DNA of 64,000 nt from positions 245,657-309,656 of the forward strand of contig NZ_PGGK01000002.1 of NCBI RefSeq assembly GCF_004745425.1, read 5' to 3'. A model generated the notes under the pieces. That model worked only from the letters and a program-made list of their open reading frames with translations, ran no database searches and was not told where the DNA came from. The position numbers and the translations under genes were made by a program. This DNA comes from Methanolobus halotolerans. Its GTDB lineage: Archaea; Halobacteriota; Methanosarcinia; Methanosarcinales; Methanosarcinaceae. Shown piece by piece: positions 61,984 through 64,000 of this stretch (the stretch's first letter is position 1; every line of letters starts with the position of its first letter).

Positions 61984-63159
61984 TCAGACAATGAACCTTT
62001 TCTCCATTTCCGTAAGGTTCTCAAAACCGTCATCTGTTACAAGGATGAGGTCCTCAAGACGGATGCCACCCACATCGGGATAGTAAAGGCCGGGTTCTAT
62101 GGTGATGATATTGCCTGCTTCCAGAACGGATTCACGTTCTCCTACAAAAGGAGCTTCATGTATCTCCAGGCCGACACCGTGCCCTGTAGAGTGTATAAAC
62201 CCCGTATCTGAACCGCTTCTGCTAGTGCCGTATCCCCTTTCATCAAAGATATCGCAGACCTTGCTATGTATCTCGTTGCATTTTAGCCCGGGTTTTATCA
62301 TCCCGGTGGCTACCTGCTGGGCTACAAGCACAGCTTCATACATATCTTCCAGTCTTTGCGATGCCTCACCCTTTATCACAGTACGGGTCATGTCCGCATA
62401 GTAACGGCTCTTCTTATTGCGGGGGAATATATCGATTACAATGGGTTCGTCCGGCCGGAGCACACCCGCACCTTCCCAGTGAGGATTTGCAGAATCCTTG
62501 CCGCAGGAGACAATTGTGCCTTCTGACTCACACCCATGATCAAGAAGAGTAATGTCTATCTGATGACGCACTTTTTCAGATGTAAGGTCATAGCCCTGAT
62601 AGTTCAGTTTTCCATCCACTTCCTCAGACTTGTGGATCATATTCACTGCAGCTTTCATGGCAAGGTTACAGGCATCCTGAACTTTCCTTACTTTCCCGAC
62701 CTCTGAACTGCTCTTGCGGGCACGTAGTTTCTGGAAAGGGCTTTTGATGGCTTCGAATGAGAAGCCTTCTTCCTTGAGAGTCTGTGCTATATGATAGGGA
62801 AAATCCCTGGGAACCGATACCCTGCGGACACCGTGCTTTTGCAATATCTCAGCAAGGCAATCACAGTAAGCAATGGAAGGATCCCCTCTTTCCCTTATCT
62901 TGTCCCGGTAGTTGCAGTCCTGCAGAGTACGTACCTGTGCAACTCTTGATTCGATCTCCGCACGTCCTCGTTCCATCTCAGAGACCAGCATGATCTCATT
63001 GGCTTCTTTTGTCTGGATGTAGGCAAAGGAATCTGAAGCAAAGAAATGAGTAGAGTAAAACATGTCAGCATTGTTGGAATTGCCCACGATCATAAAAGCA
63101 TCCGATCTATGTTCCTGAAGTGTTTCACTTATATCAAGCGAATTCTTATCTGTAATCAT
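61984..63159 (-). CDS. M24 Xaa-Pro peptidase
   Basis: A 391-residue protein with an N-terminal creatinase-like domain and a C-terminal pita-bread domain. Metal sites appear in VIDIFPRNKKSRYYADMTRT, HSTGHGVGLEIHEAP, NIITIEPGLYY and GGIRLEDLILVT. The full set shows an active proline peptidase that acts on Xaa-Pro dipeptides or small peptides. It starts the map operon on the minus strand. Confidence 0.94.
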   Translation of the reverse strand: MITDKNSLDISETLQEHRSDAFMIVGNSNNADMFYSTHFFASDSFAYIQTKEANEIMLVSEMERGRAEIESRVAQVRTLQDCNYRDKIRERGDPSIAYCDCLAEILQKHGVRRVSVPRDFPYHIAQTLKEEGFSFEAIKSPFQKLRARKSSSEVGKVRKVQDACNLAMKAAVNMIHKSEEVDGKLNYQGYDLTSEKVRHQIDITLLDHGCESEGTIVSCGKDSANPHWEGAGVLRPDEPIVIDIFPRNKKSRYYADMTRTVIKGEASQRLEDMYEAVLVAQQVATGMIKPGLKCNEIHSKVCDIFDERGYGTSRSGSDTGFIHSTGHGVGLEIHEAPFVGERESVLEAGNIITIEPGLYYPDVGGIRLEDLILVTDDGFENLTEMEKRFIV

Positions 63160-63509
63160 ACTGATTATTCTATACCTACTAGTACAAAATTGTTCCTAAT
63201 GTTTGATTTATGGCATCAGGAAAAGCACAGGAACAAACGGAACAAAAGTAGTATCGGCTGTTGATACATAAAGGGATATTTATATCCAGAACCAGCAGAT
63301 ATCTGGACATCATTGCTATAAGATAAAAAAAACCCAAGAGCCGGGTCACATTTGTTTTACAATAAGTAATATCTCAATCTGACCACAGCCATTGGAACGG
63401 TAAAAAAGAAAATATGTAGATATCGGGACTGATCATATAATCCTTATCCAATATTAGGATGGACCTGGTATATCGGCGTTCATCGGGGGAACGGCAGTGT
63501 GAATACTGA
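63160..63509. other. Intergenic stretch with no clear gene
   Basis: About 350 bases between the Xaa-Pro peptidase start and a gene fragment. I see TATA-like text near the peptidase promoter (TTTATATCC at about 63280) and a short hairpin ACCC/GGGT, but no coding signal. Confidence 0.35.
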
Positions 63510-63743
63510 CTACACTTCAATGCCGATGGTAACAGGATCCATCTGATGAATATCCTCCTTCGAAAGACCAGTCATATTAAACCCTACCTCCCCGGATATC
63601 CGGATCGTGGCTTCCGGACTGATGCTCTTATTGACATATACCCTGTGATCATCTGAGAACAGTATCTTTTCGAACTCATCCCTGAACACAGGTTCAACGG
63701 ATTCTACAAATATGTCACGGTTTCCAGGATTGTATAATGATAG
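63510..63743 (-). pseudogene. C-terminal gene fragment cut by a TnpB remnant
   Basis: The minus strand reads NLSLYNPGNRDIFVESVEPV, then FRDEFEKILFSDDHRVYVNK and ends DPVTIGIEV to TAG at 63510, about 75 residues that look like a real beta-rich protein. It has no start: upstream its frame runs into sequence that codes on the other strand for TnpB. So it appears to be the C-terminal end of an older gene, truncated by the element. The family is not recognised. Confidence 0.55.
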
Positions 63744-64000
63744 ATTATAGGAGTAGACATGGGAATAGTTAACATAGCCACAACCTCAGATGGTGAAGTA
63801 TTTCCGGGAAGAAATGTACGGAAGTAAGACAACGTTACTCAAATCTCAAAGCAAAACTTCAAAGTGTAGGAATCCGCTCTGCTAAAAGGCATCTCAAGAA
63901 AATAAGTGGTAACGAAAGACGCTTTAAAAAAGATATCAACCACTGCATAACTAAATCGATCGTTCAAACTGCAAAAGACACAAACAGGGCTATTGCCATT
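63744..64000 (+). mobile_element. TnpB (IS200/IS605 family OrfB) remnant, frameshifted, runs off window
   Basis: The frame opens at IIGVDMGIVNIATTSDGEVF, which holds the RuvC-I aspartate of TnpB nucleases, and continues as RQRYSNLKAKLQSVGI, SAKRHLKKISGNERRF and KKDINHCITKSIV to the window end. The first part ends in RNVRK then TAA, and the rest is one base out of frame; adding one A in CGGAAGTAAG (63818-63828) would join them. The N-terminal part of TnpB is missing. This is a degraded IS605-type insertion. Confidence 0.75.

Noticed and set aside
1..64000. CRISPR array, prophage or integrated plasmid
   Set aside because: No regularly spaced repeats, integrase, capsid or replication genes were seen; the only mobile trace is the TnpB remnant.

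Overview
This window reads as a chromosomal segment of a methylotrophic methanogen of the family Methanosarcinaceae (Methanolobus/Methanomethylovorans-like; the genus is an inference). Archaeal markers are a thermosome subunit, aIF2-beta, ribosomal protein L10e, fibrillarin/Nop5, XPD helicase, PurP and CTP-dependent riboflavin kinase. Beta-RFAP synthase (tetrahydromethanopterin synthesis) points to a methanogen, and AblA/AblB (N-epsilon-acetyl-beta-lysine osmolyte) to a salt-adapted one. No rRNA or CRISPR array was seen. Three tRNAs are present: Pro-TGG, Pro-GGG and Arg-GCG.

Layout. 1-9.4 kb: truncated trpS, radical SAM protein, KaiC-like ATPase, L10e-aIF2beta pair, DUF1786 protein, moaB, a second KaiC-like protein, a YhbY-like protein, and a moaD-moeA-crcB run in which the second crcB domain is frameshifted. 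9.6-13.5 kb: an HD-domain/LpdD-like/UbiX (prenyl-FMN) cluster and the riboflavin pair rbkR-ribB behind tandem palindromes. 13.6-22.3 kb: fasciclin protein, ABC-2 exporter whose ATPase seems to start at ATA, secreted protein, PhnP-like MBL enzyme, AAA ATPase, RimI, a cis-prenyltransferase accessory-type subunit and a YchF-like GTPase. 22.3-33 kb: small membrane proteins, thermosome with a palindrome near its start site, the biotin ECF transporter bioY-ecfA1-ecfA2-ecfT behind a BirA-type box, an ArsR-permease pair, ModE, an XRE regulator with a frameshifted membrane partner, and WrbA. 33.3-37.6 kb: a very large metazoan-like alpha-2-macroglobulin with a GCGEQ thioester, interrupted by one in-frame TAA and followed by a decayed PIN toxin. 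37.8-44.7 kb: flpA-nop5-beta-RFAP synthase, DUF2953, YtfJ, XPD and an archaeal pilin. 45-52.8 kb: ferredoxin, asd, an archaeosortase-type substrate, pyrH, leuB/leuD, Lrp and ablA/ablB. 53-63.2 kb: HerA-like ATPase, FAD dehydrogenase, purP, a membrane-anchored winged-helix protein, truA, a YgjP-type metalloprotease, Trm-G10, DUF1805, map and an Xaa-Pro peptidase. 63.5-64 kb: a gene fragment cut by a frameshifted TnpB remnant that runs off the window.

Several of the best signals are regulatory: a BirA box before bioY, paired palindromes before rbkR, a 32-bp symmetric site over the arsR start, and TAACAT/ATGTTA half-sites between wrbA and the XRE operon. A second theme is lesions of one or a few bases (crcB domain 2, the DUF2178-like gene, alpha-2-macroglobulin, tnpB, the PIN remnant and the ABC ATPase start). 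These may be real decay or sequence error; reads would decide.
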